Below, one piece after another: positions 53,237-64,000 of a stretch of DNA of 64,000 bases. The stretch is from Adiantum capillus-veneris. Taxonomy: Eukaryota > Streptophyta > Polypodiopsida > Polypodiales > Pteridaceae. The notes under the pieces are model-generated. The model did no database searches. It was not told the origin of the DNA and saw nothing but the letters and a program-made list of their open reading frames with translations. The stretch's first letter is position 1, and every line of letters begins with the position of its first letter. Made by a program: the position numbers and the translations under genes. The stretch is from assembly GCA_014529385.2 (NCBI GenBank), contig CM043958.1:154315293-154379292 (forward strand), given 5' to 3'.

Positions 53237-56200
53237 TCAAGGGGTCAAGGTAGGTTGCAAATCGAAGGCTTCCAGGTAAAGTGATAACACAGTTGGTGAC
53301 TCTGCAAGTTCACCTTCTTCCATCCACTTAGCATCCATTGGTGGATAGTTTCTGAACTTTACCAAGTAACGCCTAGCAACCTTGCCTTTCACTTTCCTTT
53401 CTTTGTGTGCCAAAATCTGTTCAGGGACCAAGATCTCGTCAAGTTCCTCGACTTCCGGCTGATCTTCAGCTGGAATAGCTTCTGGCACATCACCCACATA
53501 GGGTCTGAGAAGACTCACATGAAACGCATTGTGAATCTTCCAACTGTCAGGCAATTTCAGCCTATATGCAACATCACTGATTATGTCGCACACTTGAAAA
53601 GGCCCATAGTAACGCATGCTGAGCTTTGGAAACACTCTTTCCTTGCCCTTCATCTTCTTTAACCTTGCCTTTTCAAAGCGTAAAAGCACCCAATCACCAA
53701 GTGAATATACCACTTCACGACGGTGACGATCAGCTGCTTTCTTTTGCTTTGCCTGAGTCCTTTCTAAGGCCACTTTGACCTTCTTGTACATTTCATCCAT
53801 GTCTTGAACATACTTATCTGCTTCAAATATCTTGTCCTTTGTATGCAGTATGGGAGGAACTTTCTTGCCACCTTCAACTATCTCAAAGGGTGCCTTGCCA
53901 GTTGATGAATGCACTGTATTATTGTATGCATACTCCACCAATGGCAAATACTGCTCCCACTTTCCTTTATGTTCTGACACATAGCACTTCAGCAGATCTA
54001 GGACAGTAGAATTTGCCTCTTCTGACTGCCCATCTGTTTGAGGATGAAATGACGAAGAGAATTTGAGCGTGGTACCCATATTCTCAAACAAGCCTTTCCA
54101 GAACAAACTAGTCATGCGTGGATCACGGTCGCTAACAATCGACTGTGGCATGCCATGATACTTGAAAATATTGCTCATAAACAAGCGTGCCATCTGATCT
54201 GGCTTTATCTTCTTCCTGACAGGAATAAAATGAGCCTGTTTGCTGAATCTGCAAATAATGGTCCAAATACCATCATTTCCTGTCTGCGTTCTCGGAAGAT
54301 CAAAGATAAAATCCATAGCAATACTTTCCCATGGTTTATCTGGAATAGGTAGTGGTTGCAATAACCCTGGTGCCTTTTGCCTGTCAAACTTGACCTTTTG
54401 GCATATTAGGCATTCTCGCACAAAGGCATCCACATCCCTTCTCAATGTAGGCCAATAGAAGAATGTCTCTACCGCTTTAACTGTAGCATCGATACCACGA
54501 TGCCCTGCATACGGTGGGACATGACTCTCTTCCATAACTTTGCGTCGCAATGGCTTTGTGACACACAATCTGCCATGCATCATCATGAACCCATCTTTAA
54601 GAAGATAGTGTTCATGATGTTGTCCATCCATTAGTTGCTCGAAGACCCTTGCAAAATCTTCATCATTTGCATACTGTTCTCTCATATCATCAAGTTCATG
54701 ATGATAAGGAATCGACACAGCTGAAATTTGTGGCTTTCTTGACAAGGCATCAGCCACAACGTTCTTCTTGCCTTCCACATGCACAATCTGAAAATGGAAC
54801 ATGGACAAGATATTTGCCCATCGCATATGCTTTTCAGATAACTTTGTCTGTGTCAAGAAGTATCGCAAGGTCTGATGGTCCGTTTGGACAACAAAGTCTG
54901 CACCTAGCAGGTAGTGTTTCCAACTTAAGAGCGCATGAATCACAGCCAGTAACTCTTTCTCATAGACCTGCATGGTCATCTCTGGCCCTTGCAAAATTCT
55001 GCTCTCATAGGCTACTACCCTGCCATCTTGCATTAGCACAGCACCAATGCTACTACCGCAGGCATCACATTGGACCACAAATGACTTCCTAAGATCTGGC
55101 AACACAATGACTGGATCCGAAGTCATCTTTTCCTTTAAGAGATTAAAAGCTGAAATCTCTTTTTGTGTCCATCTAAAGGTGACTGCCTTCTTTTGAAGAG
55201 CATGTAAAGGTGAAGCAATCTCAGCGAAATTTCGGATAAACCTTCTGTAATAGGAGCATAGTCCCAAAAAGCTTCGGATATCATGCACCGTCTTCAAATT
55301 TGGCCATGACTTGATCGCTTCAACTTTTGCAGGATCCATTCTGACACCGTCCTTTGAGACAATGTGTCCCAGAAAGTGAATCTCTTCCAGAAAAAACTCA
55401 CTTTTCTTTGCATTGATGAGCAACCTATGACTGCGTAGCTCTTTGAACACAATGGCCAAGTGATGCCTATGCTCCTCTTCATTCTTTGAATAGACTATCA
55501 TGTCATCAAAGAACGTACCAACAAACTGCTGGTGTGGACGGAAAATTCTGTCCATCATCCTATTAAACGTAGCAGGAGCATTTGTGAGACCAAAGGGCAT
55601 CACTAAAAATTCGTAAAGGCCAAACGTTGTTCTAAAAGCAGTCTTGTGCACATCCTCTGATCTAATGCGGATCTGATGATACCCACTCTTTAGATCTATC
55701 CTGCTAAACATAGCTGCTCCTTCTAATTTGTCCATAATATCATCAATTCTAGGTATAGGGAACCTATTCTTGATGGTATTCTTGTTCAGTGCACGGTAGT
55801 CGATGCACATACGCCATGAGCCATCTTTTTTCTGCACCAACAATACTGGAGAACAGAATGGAGATGAACTGGGCTGAATCAGCCCTTTTTCTAACAGCTC
55901 CTGTACTTGGCCCATTATCTCTTTCTGCTGAGCCGCACTAACCCTGTACGGAGGCTTATTTGGTGGGCTACAGCCTGGCACCAAATCTATCGCATGGTCC
56001 TCGGGTCTCTCTGGCGGTAATTGAGACGGTAATGAATCGGAAAAACAGTCACTATACTGTTGTAAAAACATTGACCTTTCTTTATCTAGCACAGATAAAT
56101 TTGATTCATCACAATCTGACACTTCACGTGCAAAAACCAAGTACGCAGAAAGATGCTTTTTCATTACAGAAGTAATAGCAGAAGCTGATACAGTAGGAAT

Positions 56201-56262
56201 AGACTCCCCTTTAAGCTTTACATCCAGAATGTGAGTCTTTCCCTGCTCTGTACAGTGATCTT
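53237..56262 (-). CDS. Element B pol: RT, RNase H, integrase, chromodomain
   Basis: An open frame of about 1010 residues (the same frame is open from 56305). Counting from 56305: linker with PEDHAIDLVPGCSPPNKPPY at about 101-120; RT about 130-330 with FFDD at 265-268; RNase H about 400-530 (DACG, YEKELL, VVQTDHQTL). Integrase follows at about 620-860 (HHCC finger, AMDFIFDLP, VSDRDPRM, DGQSEEANS), then the chromodomain at about 955-1010 (KFRNYPPMDAKWMEEGELAE). All catalytic residues I can check are present. It makes DNA from the element RNA and inserts it. It is in a different frame from gag-protease because of a one-base change near 56250. Confidence 0.95.
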
Positions 56263-57373
56263 TTTGTTGTAGGCATCCATAATTCCCTGTACACGAAATA
56301 ACCAAGGAATACCTAACAACACATCACATCCGTCCAGTGGCATGATGTAAAATTCTTCAGCATCTACATAGGACTGGATATGTAGACGCAACTTTCCAAT
56401 GATGGGTGTCACAGCCTCTGTATGGCCAGGACATGCCAAACCTGCCTCTGCTGTATACCCCATCTCTTCAGGTCTGATTCCCAACTTTGAAGCCAATTCT
56501 GGGGAAATAAAGTTGGCTTTGGCACCTGGATCAAAGAAGATAAGCACTGTTTGATCCCTAACCTTTCCCCATGCTCTGCAAAGCTCACTTGCATCTGAAT
56601 TTGGCTTGTCGCCCACCATATCTGGCACTAGACCAGCCATGGGCTTCTTTCCCTTCCTGTCCTCCTTGTCTTCAGAATCAGCTGGCCTTTTCTTTGTAGG
56701 ACAGTTGTAAGCAATGTGGCCAGGCTGCTCACATATAAAGCATTTGTTCTCTGTCCTCAGGACCTTCTTTTGCTCTTCTGACTTGCGAGGAAAACGTCTT
56801 TTCCATTTCTTTGCTGGTCCTTTTTCTGATTCAGCCGTAGCTTTGTCTTTCCCTGCGTTGGCTGACTCCTGAGTCCCTTTAGGAGCCTCATTGGGAACGT
56901 GCTTCTTGGCTGAATTTTTCTTGCCTGATCCTGCCTTGACGCCAGTGTTAAATTCACAATCTTCTCCCTTGAGCAAACCATTGCCAGTGTTTGCTACCTC
57001 GATGAGCTGCGTCAAAGTAGTGACTTTTGTCTTCGTACAGTACTTTCTCAATCCTTTAGGTAGGCCACAACAGTATTTTTCAATCTGTTCTGTCAATGGC
57101 ACAAACCTATAGGAAGTTACTGGAAGTAGAGCTTTCCAAAACTTCCGATTGTAATCATCCAGATTTCTGCAAGTGGCAGCATTAAGCTGGTGCCATTCTG
57201 TCATGACATCTGCTTCGAAATCATCAGATAACCATGCTGCTGCAAAAATCTGCTTGAAGTAAATCCATGTGGACGGAGCTTGCCCTTGAAGCAATAAAGT
57301 TGTCCACCATTGTCCCGCATTCCCTGTCAAGAAAGTGGCTGCCTTGCGGACCTTTGAAGCCTCTGTAAAGTTT
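56241..57373 (-). pseudogene. Element B gag C-terminus and protease
   Basis: The open frame of 370 codons (57330-56218) holds the gag core end (WWTTLLLQGQAPSTWIYFKQ), a Lys-rich linker, a CCHC knuckle CFICEQPGHIAYNC (about 56741-56700), and the protease VLIFFDPGAKANFISPELAS at about 56555-56495. The triad is DPG, as in element A. It loses the frame near 56241-56262, just before pol, and is separated from upstream gag by a one-base loss at 57374-57377. Confidence 0.9.
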
Positions 57374-58298
57374 CCCCTGCATAGGCCTTGTCAAACTGCT
57401 GGAGGAATGAAAGAGCCTTCTTCCTGTCATCAAACCCTGTAAAGGTCGTGAATGACACTCCTTTGCCACCTTCTTTGTACGGAGTTGGCCTCTCCAGCGG
57501 CGTTAAATTGTCATATGGAAGTGACTGAAACATGGGAACACTATTAAGGTTCATCTGTGTTCCTTGGCCGCTATTAACTTGACCTGGAAATGCCATATTT
57601 GGCTGTTGATTTGTAATTCCAGCCATACCAAAATTTGCTTGTGGCATCCCAAATTGTCCCTGAGTGCTTTGAAACCCTGGTTGCATACCCATGACACTGT
57701 ACATGGGGTTAGGCATCATCGTTTGAGCACCCGCAAACACTGTTCCTGGCGTGTAAAACCGATTTCCAGGTGCATGACCAGCCATGCTTTGGAATACGGA
57801 TCCACCTCCAAAATAGCCAGGGTGTACTGAAGGTGGTGGGAAGACCTGTTGCATAGCCTGTAAGTTGCTTCCCTGCCCATTAGAACCAGCTATAGGCTGC
57901 TGAAAGGTGGCGGGCTGAATTGGTACAGCTTGAAAAACTGGCATCTCAGCCACCTGTTCTTGCACCTTAGGCACAGGTTGTGGAGACTGCATGTTCTCCG
58001 TCAAGTGTATAGGTGTTTCCATTGACTGTGCGGTATGAATCACCTGTGCTCGAGCCTTAACAGGCTTTTGAATATGATCCAGTGACCCAACTTGCTGAGA
58101 CGGAACAGGAGGTTGCAGAAAGGCTAAAAACCTTGGGTTCTGCATTACTTGTGTGAACATAGCCACAGCAGTAGCCAACTGGGTCCTGAATATATCATCA
58201 TCAGTCTGTGGTGGTCTTGAGGACTCACCCACTTCATGTGTCTGTTGACCCTGTGAAGAGGAAACCTCTTCAGTCACATCATCTGGTCTGTCAGCCAT
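57371..58298 (-). pseudogene. Element B gag, N-terminal half
   Basis: I chose ATG 58298 (MADRPDDVTEEVSSSQGQQT), which aligns with the start in A; the frame is also open to an ATG at 58343. A Gln/Gly/Met/Pro-rich middle (VFQSMAGHAPGNRF, PNPMYSVMGMQPGFQ) leads to the core KGVSFTTFTGFDDRKKALSF and LQQFDKAYAG. There a GGGG run (one G fewer than the reading frame needs) shifts the frame. It forms the particle shell. Confidence 0.88.
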
Positions 58299-58390
58299 AA
58301 TTACAATTCCCTGTGTCTGGTCTATGATCCCCTGTGTCTTCAAGCCGAAAACTGCCCAAGGCTCACTTCTATGGGAAAAAGTGATTTAAT

Positions 58391-58406
58391 CCCGTCGATG
58401 GAACCA
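58391..58406 (-). promoter_or_regulatory. Primer-binding site of B
   Basis: On the sense strand TGGTTCCATCGACGGG directly follows the 5' LTR (58407-59884). It is identical to the site in A. Confidence 0.85.
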
Positions 58407-59884
58407 TGAAACCGGCCTGTTCAATCCGAAAAGGGCGGTAGACTTTACTTTAAACCTTGATTTAGCTTTCACCCATTATTAGTCGTCTATTTTACCTGTA
58501 CTTTCAAGACACATCAAAGGGGAGAGGGATACAGGCTGCTAAATTGCACCTGTATGAGTAGACAGACACCAGATTGGCCCCTAACTTAGGCGCCCCTTTC
58601 GGTATTTCTTTATTGTTCAAAAGAGGGAATAAACGTTGTGGTTCCCTACAAGCTGCCCCGCACAAACTCGGCTGAATTTCCACTGTTCCAGCCCGATTTC
58701 GGCAGCATAACTGTACTAGAACCCTTCACGGTCAGTATTCCCACGCATTGACTGACTTTCCCGACGCATACGGGCACTTTGCAAAACCTGGCGAGAATCT
58801 GCAGCACGCTGAATTCTCTGTTTTCAGCCCTGAAAATGCTCCAGATCGCCTGTACAGCGGTCCCCTTGCGTCCCCGAACCTCCTGGGGGTATTAGGGTCC
58901 GTTTAGGGCCAAAACCCTAAACCTGCAAAAATACACAGCAGGCTGTAATTCACTGTTTCGGGCTCCGTTCTGCGTGCCGGTCGCATCCCTAGCAAGTCCT
59001 CGAGCTCCCGCACCTGTAGGGCTACTTGCCCTTTGAATCGGACGAGATTTCTGGCGTGAAACCTCTCCGAATTCACCTGTACCTGCGGGGGGATTAGCCG
59101 CTAGCTAATCCAGTACCTGTGCAAGAGGCTCTTGCCTCGGCAATCGCGCATGAACCCACACAACTGTACATTGGTCAAATGAAAAGCCCACTAGAGGGGC
59201 ATAACATACTGCCAAAGGGGAGAGAGAGGGCAGTGCGTAGCGTGCAGGGCATCACTCCTGGCACCGCACTGTGCATAAGAGGGAAAGCAAGCACTCCATA
59301 GCTCTTAACCTGTGACAGAGACTTGCAAAATGAGCCTCCCAGCTATAAATCACGTTTTTGCCTTCTCTATAAGTAGTAAACTGGCCTCAGAGTGCCAAGT
59401 GTCACTCATTTGTGCATTTTCCCGCTTTAGACCCTCGGGTCTAAAAATATCTCACCTGCAGCCTCTGTTGACTTGGCCACAGAGTAACAAAATGATCCCC
59501 ATGTCAAACTGCACGTAATGACGCGAAGACATTTTCAGGTCCCAAAATAGCAGTTCCCTAAATTTTAGGAGATGCTGCCATTGTATCTTTCTAGGTCATC
59601 CGACCCTCTTTGTACACTGCGGCCACATCCAGAACTGAAATGTAGCCTCTGTAGCAAAGGATTCCACTTTGGCTAGTCAATGACCCCACTTGGCTAACCA
59701 TAGTCCTTGTCCAACCTTAGTGCTCTCTTGCCCTCAGGCCTGGACTCCCTCTGGACAGTTCCACACTAGCTATGCAATGCAGGGCAGTTAGATTTCCCGA
59801 GGGGTGTTTCCAAAAAGTGAAAGTAAATAGATAATAAGAAAGAAATCAACAAAAAGGATAGATAGTAGTCACACGCTGGTGACA
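58407..59884 (-). repeat. Element B 5' LTR
   Basis: 1478 bp, same length and apparently same sequence as 51201-52678. The conserved block is at 58574-58613. Flanked by AACAC. Confidence 0.96.
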
Positions 59885-61883
59885 AACACAGCCATGGCGA
59901 TGTGCTCCAGCAACTCCGTCACAAGAAGTCATATTTTGCATCTGAGGCAATGGTGACGACTGAAACCCTTGAGGAGGATATTGTTGTTGTTGATTGTAGT
60001 ACTGAAGAGGATACTGTTGTTGTTGATTGTAGTACTGAACGGGAACTGGAGTTTGTGAGTAAAGTCCCATAAACTGCTGAGAAGGACCCGTTGCTGCATG
60101 CTACACTGCTGTACCTGCTCCAGTCCACCCATACCCCATACCCATCATCGAAGGCTGTGTTGCCCTATTTTCATGTAAGAGTAATTCTCTAAATCCTTGT
60201 ACTTGATTTTGAAGGTCACTAATCACTTGAGACTTTAACTTCAGGGCCTGTTGGAGTGCGAAAATAGTGGCATCCCTATCGACGATGGCGCTCTCAACAA
60301 CTCGCAGAGATCCCTCCATAGCTGCGTAAGTAGCTGCGTGACGCTGGTGTGTGGCTGCTAAACGCTCTGCTCCAAGCTCAATGGTGCCAATGGCTTGCCT
60401 AGATTCTTGCAATATCTCCTTAGATAGCCGAAAAAATGATGTAGAGTCTGACCCTGTGGAAGGTCCTGTAAACAGTGTCAGGGTGAAGAGAGCAGGCAAG
60501 TGGTACAGCTGGAGATACTGGTGTGACAAGTGGCACTGCTCGTGGTGGACTAGGCGCATGCCTCTGTCGGAGTAGAGATGGTGGGAGTGGTTGCAGCAGG
60601 ACTAGGCATAGGAGAAGAAGCAACTGCCACTGGGACGTGGGAGCTAGTCACTGTGGTAGGGGTAAAAATAGCAACAGTAGAGAGAGGAACACACACTGTA
60701 GAAGCCACAGTTGTGACATGCATAGTGTGATCTGCACCACCTGAACTTACCATCGAATCAGTAGCGACCGTATGCAAGGAACGTCGAACAAGTTGCTTCA
60801 CTCGAAGCTGTTGGCTTTCCGAAACTGGCAGGGATACTAAAGATTCTATTGTGTCCTTCACTACCTTTCCTCTCTTTTTCTTTGGCTTTTCAGGGAGATC
60901 CATTGTCTGTTCAATATCTTTCCCTTTTCCCTTAGATCTACAGGTATATTAATGACCCAGGCCAACATGGGAGCTGCAAAGCATTGAAAGCTAGATTGCA
61001 CCAGAGCTCTGAATCTTTTTGCCTGCGACTGTAAAGAGGTAAATAGAATTTGATGAAAGCCACACGCGATGGTGTGGATGAGACAGTATAGGCCTTTGCA
61101 GTGCGAGAATATAATAGGCACGTCACATCTGCCCTTGCCCTTGCCCTTGCCCTTGCTGACTTTAGGATCTCTGACCAAAAAGTAGTACTTGAAAATGGCC
61201 CAGAGCTTTTTATTCCTTGCATAGCCAGCATGACTCGTACTAAGTAGCTCTTTGCATGCCTCGATTTTCGCATTCTTCGAAAGTTGTGAATAGGTTCTCG
61301 TAGCCGGTTTTACTGCAGGAAAGGTTTTCATCCCCAAAGCGTTACCAATGCGTGTAGCAGTCAGTGGGTGTCCTCTGACTTTGGGAAAAAACATGAGAAC
61401 TGCATGCACCATATCCATGGGAATATCAGAAGGCAGATCGGTGTTTGCTAATGCTGACAGACCTACCGTATGTAGCTGGTCTTTTGATAAGACTTCTCGT
61501 AGAGACGAATGAGGCTGCTGCAGATGGAAGTTCAAAGTGAACTTGGTTTGGGTTTTGGAAGAAGGAGGCCGAGGAATTTGATGACTCAGTACCTGCATGA
61601 TGGCTTTCCTCTTCTTTTGGTTTTTCACAGCATCTTCGTGTTCATCATCTTCCTCTTCCTCTTTGCTAGAAGACTCTGAGTCACAGTCAAAAGCAGAGCC
61701 TGAGTCGGATGCTTTGTAATTTTCATCACAGTGATCAGTGGAGGACACATCGGTGAGGTCATGACTGGAGGTATCCACATCCTCTTCCTCTACAGAACTA
61801 TGGGATGTTTCATATGATGTTTCAGTCGGCCTCTGTCGAGACAAAGCTTTCTTCCTCCTAGTTTGTTTGCTTGTACCAGCCAT
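59885..61883 (-). pseudogene. Gene X: unknown multi-domain gene, interrupted by element B
   Basis: ATG 61883 starts an intact frame of about 325 codons. Its N-terminus is basic and followed by an acidic Ser/Glu/Asp region (residues about 20-90), then a globular-looking part (IPMDMVHAVLMFFPKVRGHP, GLYCLIHTIACGFHQILFTS, FQCFAAPMLAWVINIPVDL). A GKGKGKGKG run comes from (TTGCCC)n at 61131-61156. Near 60900 the frame shifts to a basic then Thr/Ser/Val-rich part, and near 60550 to a coiled coil (IELGAERLAATHQRHAATYA ... LQQALKLKSQVISDLQNQVQ). A Gln/Tyr-rich segment with two YYNQQQQYP repeats follows. In-frame TAGs occur near 60555 and 60100. Not recognised: it could be a decayed host gene or a captured ORF of an unclassified element. 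Confidence 0.55.
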
Positions 61884-62028
61884 CTTACAGTGTGAGATGT
61901 AACCCTCTTTGGCCAGTGTGCAGGTGAACTCTACTCCCAGATCCCTAGCTGTAGCACTGACTTGAAAAAGCTGGAAAGCTTGAGGTGTAGCGCTGACTTG
62001 GAAAAGCCGTAGACTTGGAAAAGCTTGA
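61884..62028. other. Upstream flank of gene X
   Basis: Contains a repeated 'tgacttg(g/a)aaaagc' motif (about 61959, 61992, 62013). It may hold the promoter of gene X on the minus strand. Nothing else seen. Confidence 0.3.
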
Positions 62029-63205
62029 TGTCACGTGACACATCCCAACCCTATGCGTCCGTGGACAAGCTATACCACAGCAGGGTTCAGTCAGTCCAGT
62101 CAGTTTAGATTAGCAGTGATCTGGCACTTTTGTGAGTCTATTCATAGACCGTGTATGCCCGGTCACTTAGCATAGATGCATATCCTCCGGTTGCACAATG
62201 CATGATCATCGGAATTCCCATCAGAATCCATTAGCATCATCTAGGGGAATTTTCCAATGCATTTAGCCTATTTTCCTATTTATTGATATTTTCACTTATT
62301 ATTTTTAGGTGACTTTCCAACAAAAGTAGGTAGGGCAATTTTGCTAAGTTAATAGATAAGCAAACCCAAGTTAGCACTTTCTGGCAGAAGAGGCAGCACG
62401 AGCTTCCCGCTCAGCAGGCAACTTCTGAGCAGTACCCCCCCGAGCATCAGATCCATCGCCATTATCACCCCATCCTTGGCGTTTTTCCTAGATCCAGCAT
62501 CGCCATCAGGTCTCACCCCCTGGCGTTTCATCCTCTTGCAGACATCGCCATCATCCCCTTTATGCTGGCGATTTTGCCCCTTCAGCGTTTTTTTGTCAGC
62601 AACCACTAACGCTAGGCTGCTGCCCTTGCAGCGTTTTTCAGCCTTGGACAGGCCTTTCAGCCTTGGACAGGCCTGCTGTTGCACCGTTTTCAGCAGGTAC
62701 AACAGCCCCTAAAAACGCAGCCTGCTAGGTCCAAGTCTTCAGCGTTTTTACCATCGGCAAGACCCCCGACAACTTGATCATTTTCAGCCATAAGCACAGC
62801 AAGAAAACAGTCCAATTCAGCCCCGAACAGTCCAAGAATTTCAGCCTATAGAAGATCTCAGATTTCGGCCATCATGTCGCCGTCGTCATCATCGTCGTCG
62901 TCATCGGCATAGTCCAACTTGCATCTGTCCATTTGTACACCTCTGTGCAATCAAAGTAGACCACTCTCACCGACGAGAGTGGGGCCTTCGGAGGAGGGTT
63001 TTACAACCTCTCGGGTGTCGTATCTCCTCTCTCGTTCTCTCAGTCTCATTCACTTGCACGCACAATATCCACTCACTTTGTTCGTGATCATAGCACTCTC
63101 CATAAGACAGAAAGCTCTGTCTTTCCCTAAGAACTAAAAGGAACCTTGAGCAATAAAGATCACTAATCTTGAGAAAATACAACATTCATTCCGCTGCACC
63201 TTACA
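62029..63205 (+). repeat. Element K 5' LTR (left boundary tentative)
   Basis: The right end CTTACA (63205) is one base before a primer site, so it is secure. The left end is placed at TGTCACGTGACACATCCCAA (62029), a plausible LTR start. An AATAAA lies at 63147-63152. The middle (62480-62760) has repeated GCGTTTTT and 'cagccttggacaggcct' units (62640-62672). No second LTR is in the window to confirm the length. Confidence 0.6.
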
Positions 63206-63206
63206 T

Positions 63207-63218
63207 TGGTATCAAAGC
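63207..63218 (+). promoter_or_regulatory. Primer-binding site of K, initiator-Met-like
   Basis: TGGTATCAAAGC, one base after the LTR end. It differs by one base from the TGGTATCAGAGC site. Confidence 0.8.
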
Positions 63219-63632
63219 TTTGGAAGTGTTCTGCATTACTCAAGGAAAGAACCACAAGAATTTTTTTTGCTTGTTGCAATCGCACGAACCCAAGTTTACT
63301 TGGGTGTGGCCATTCGTAATCGTGTTTTGTTGAAGATTGACAGGAATCCCAAGAAAGAAGGGCTTGTCCAGCCTCCCCTTGTGTCTCTTTTCACTCATTG
63401 AGAGCGGACCATGCACTTAGCGGCCGGCCAATCGACGTCATGTGGGAAAAAGCAACCTTGGTGTGAGCGCAAGGCCACGAAGGGGTGCGCCCGCAGAAAA
63501 GGGTAGAACTCGGGTGAAGAGAAGATCCTTCTCCAACGCGATTTGCAAGCGAAAGAAAACCTCAAGAACCTCAAAACCCAAGATTCTCAGGAATCAAGAA
63601 CCTCAAGACCCTCAAGAACCCACGACTTCAGA
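63219..63632 (+). other. Element K leader
   Basis: Untranslated stretch between the primer site and the gag start, purine-rich towards the end (CCTCAAGAACCTCAAAACCC-type repeats, about 63559-63625). No convincing ORF. Confidence 0.6.
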
Positions 63633-64000
63633 ATGATCATCACTCGAAGCGGACTGGATACTTCGCTTGGAGGTGATGAGCATGAGAGAGGCGAAGAAGA
63701 ATTTTCCCCACTAGGAGGTTTTTCCGACCCTCCCCCTTTTCCATCTACGACACCGATTGCACTAACTCCTATGGAGGCTTTCGACAAGAGGATGGTGGAC
63801 AAGAAGTTAGAAGACAAAGCAAGAGATGCCGAACAAGAAGCACAAAGAAAAGCCTACGAAGACGACATGGCAGCCATCGAGCGTAAGTACCAAGAAAGAA
63901 TGGCAGCCATAGCGCGTGAGAACGAGCAAGCACGCTTGGAAGCCAAAGAACGACAAGCCAAATTGGATCGTGAATTCAAAGAAAGAAAAGCAAAAATGGA
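63633..64000 (+). CDS. Element K gag N-terminus (runs off the window)
   Basis: ATG 63633 opens a frame to the window edge. It starts MIITRSGLDTSLGG, like the TTRSG starts of plant Tat/Athila-type gags. A Pro-rich stretch (SDPPPFPSTTP) leads into a long Glu/Lys/Arg/Ala-rich helix (MAAIERKYQERMAAIARENE ...), probably a coiled coil. No stop is reached. Lineage is inferred from the start motif only. Confidence 0.7.
   Translation, partial: MIITRSGLDTSLGGDEHERGEEEFSPLGGFSDPPPFPSTTPIALTPMEAFDKRMVDKKLEDKARDAEQEAQRKAYEDDMAAIERKYQERMAAIARENEQARLEAKERQAKLDREFKERKAKM

Larger units (their letters stand above)
51201..59884 (-). mobile_element. Element B: young chromovirus-type gypsy element, nearly intact
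   Basis: 8684 bp. LTRs 51201-52678 and 58407-59884 are both 1478 bp and I saw no mismatch in the blocks compared by eye. The target duplication AACAC is at 51196-51200 and 59885-59889. Primer site, gag, protease, RT, RNase H, integrase, chromodomain and purine tract are all in place. Only two single-base frameshifts (57374-57377 and about 56241-56262) break an otherwise stop-free coding region. Confidence 0.97.

Overview
The window looks like a piece of a large, transposon-packed plant nuclear genome. Plant-type Ty3/gypsy chromoviruses, plant L1-type LINEs, a Ty1/copia remnant, telomere-like GGTTAG/TTTAGGG arrays and two intron-separated exons of a plant-like actin-related protein 2 (ARP2) all point that way. 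I cannot fix the species from sequence alone; a seed-free plant such as a fern is possible but unproven. No bacterial, organellar, tRNA, rRNA or CRISPR feature was seen. Almost every coding stretch belongs to a mobile element, most are broken, and many of the stops look like CpG/CpHpG decay (CGA to TGA, TGG to TAG).

Layout. 1-7752 (+): decayed L1-type element (LINE-A), split by a solo LTR (2533-4017) with a 5-bp target duplication. 7753-10532 (+): short gypsy deletion derivative G with TSD AAGTC. 10541-14457 (+): gag-only LTR elements (H' and H, TR-GAG type). 14458-21936 (+): 3' end and LTR (J) of a further family; the LTR is split inside its CT microsatellite by a nearly full-length second LINE (LINE-B, 15854-21660). 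21937-25380: gag-protease scrap, then the only host-like stretch, with two ARP2 exons on the minus strand. 25385-28431: copia scrap, gag scrap, 5'-truncated LINE-C (-). 28432-38854 (-): nested LTR elements I, F and E, with a solo LTR in E's integrase. 38855-50157 (-): element D, split by element A (40852-48448, +, TSD GCGCC). 50158-50633: a lone inverted LTR piece. 51001-61883 (-): a multi-domain gene of unknown function (X), split by element B (51201-59884, -, TSD AACAC), which has equal-length, apparently identical LTRs and is the youngest insertion. 62029-64000 (+): 5' LTR, primer site and gag start of another element (K).

How it fits together. Target duplications and interruptions give a relative order: E went into F, D into E, A into D; a solo LTR sits in E, another in LINE-A, and LINE-B sits in LTR J. 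Otherwise different LTR families share a block of about 40 nt (AATAAA-like signal, GAAATACCGAAAGGGGCGCC, then a G-rich hairpin arm), and several share U3 motifs of the TGACGTGGCA type. Two LINE copies share a C-terminal PCNA-interaction-like motif after the CCHC finger. These shared signals, the gag-only elements, the DPG protease motif of A and B, and gene X are the parts most worth following up.
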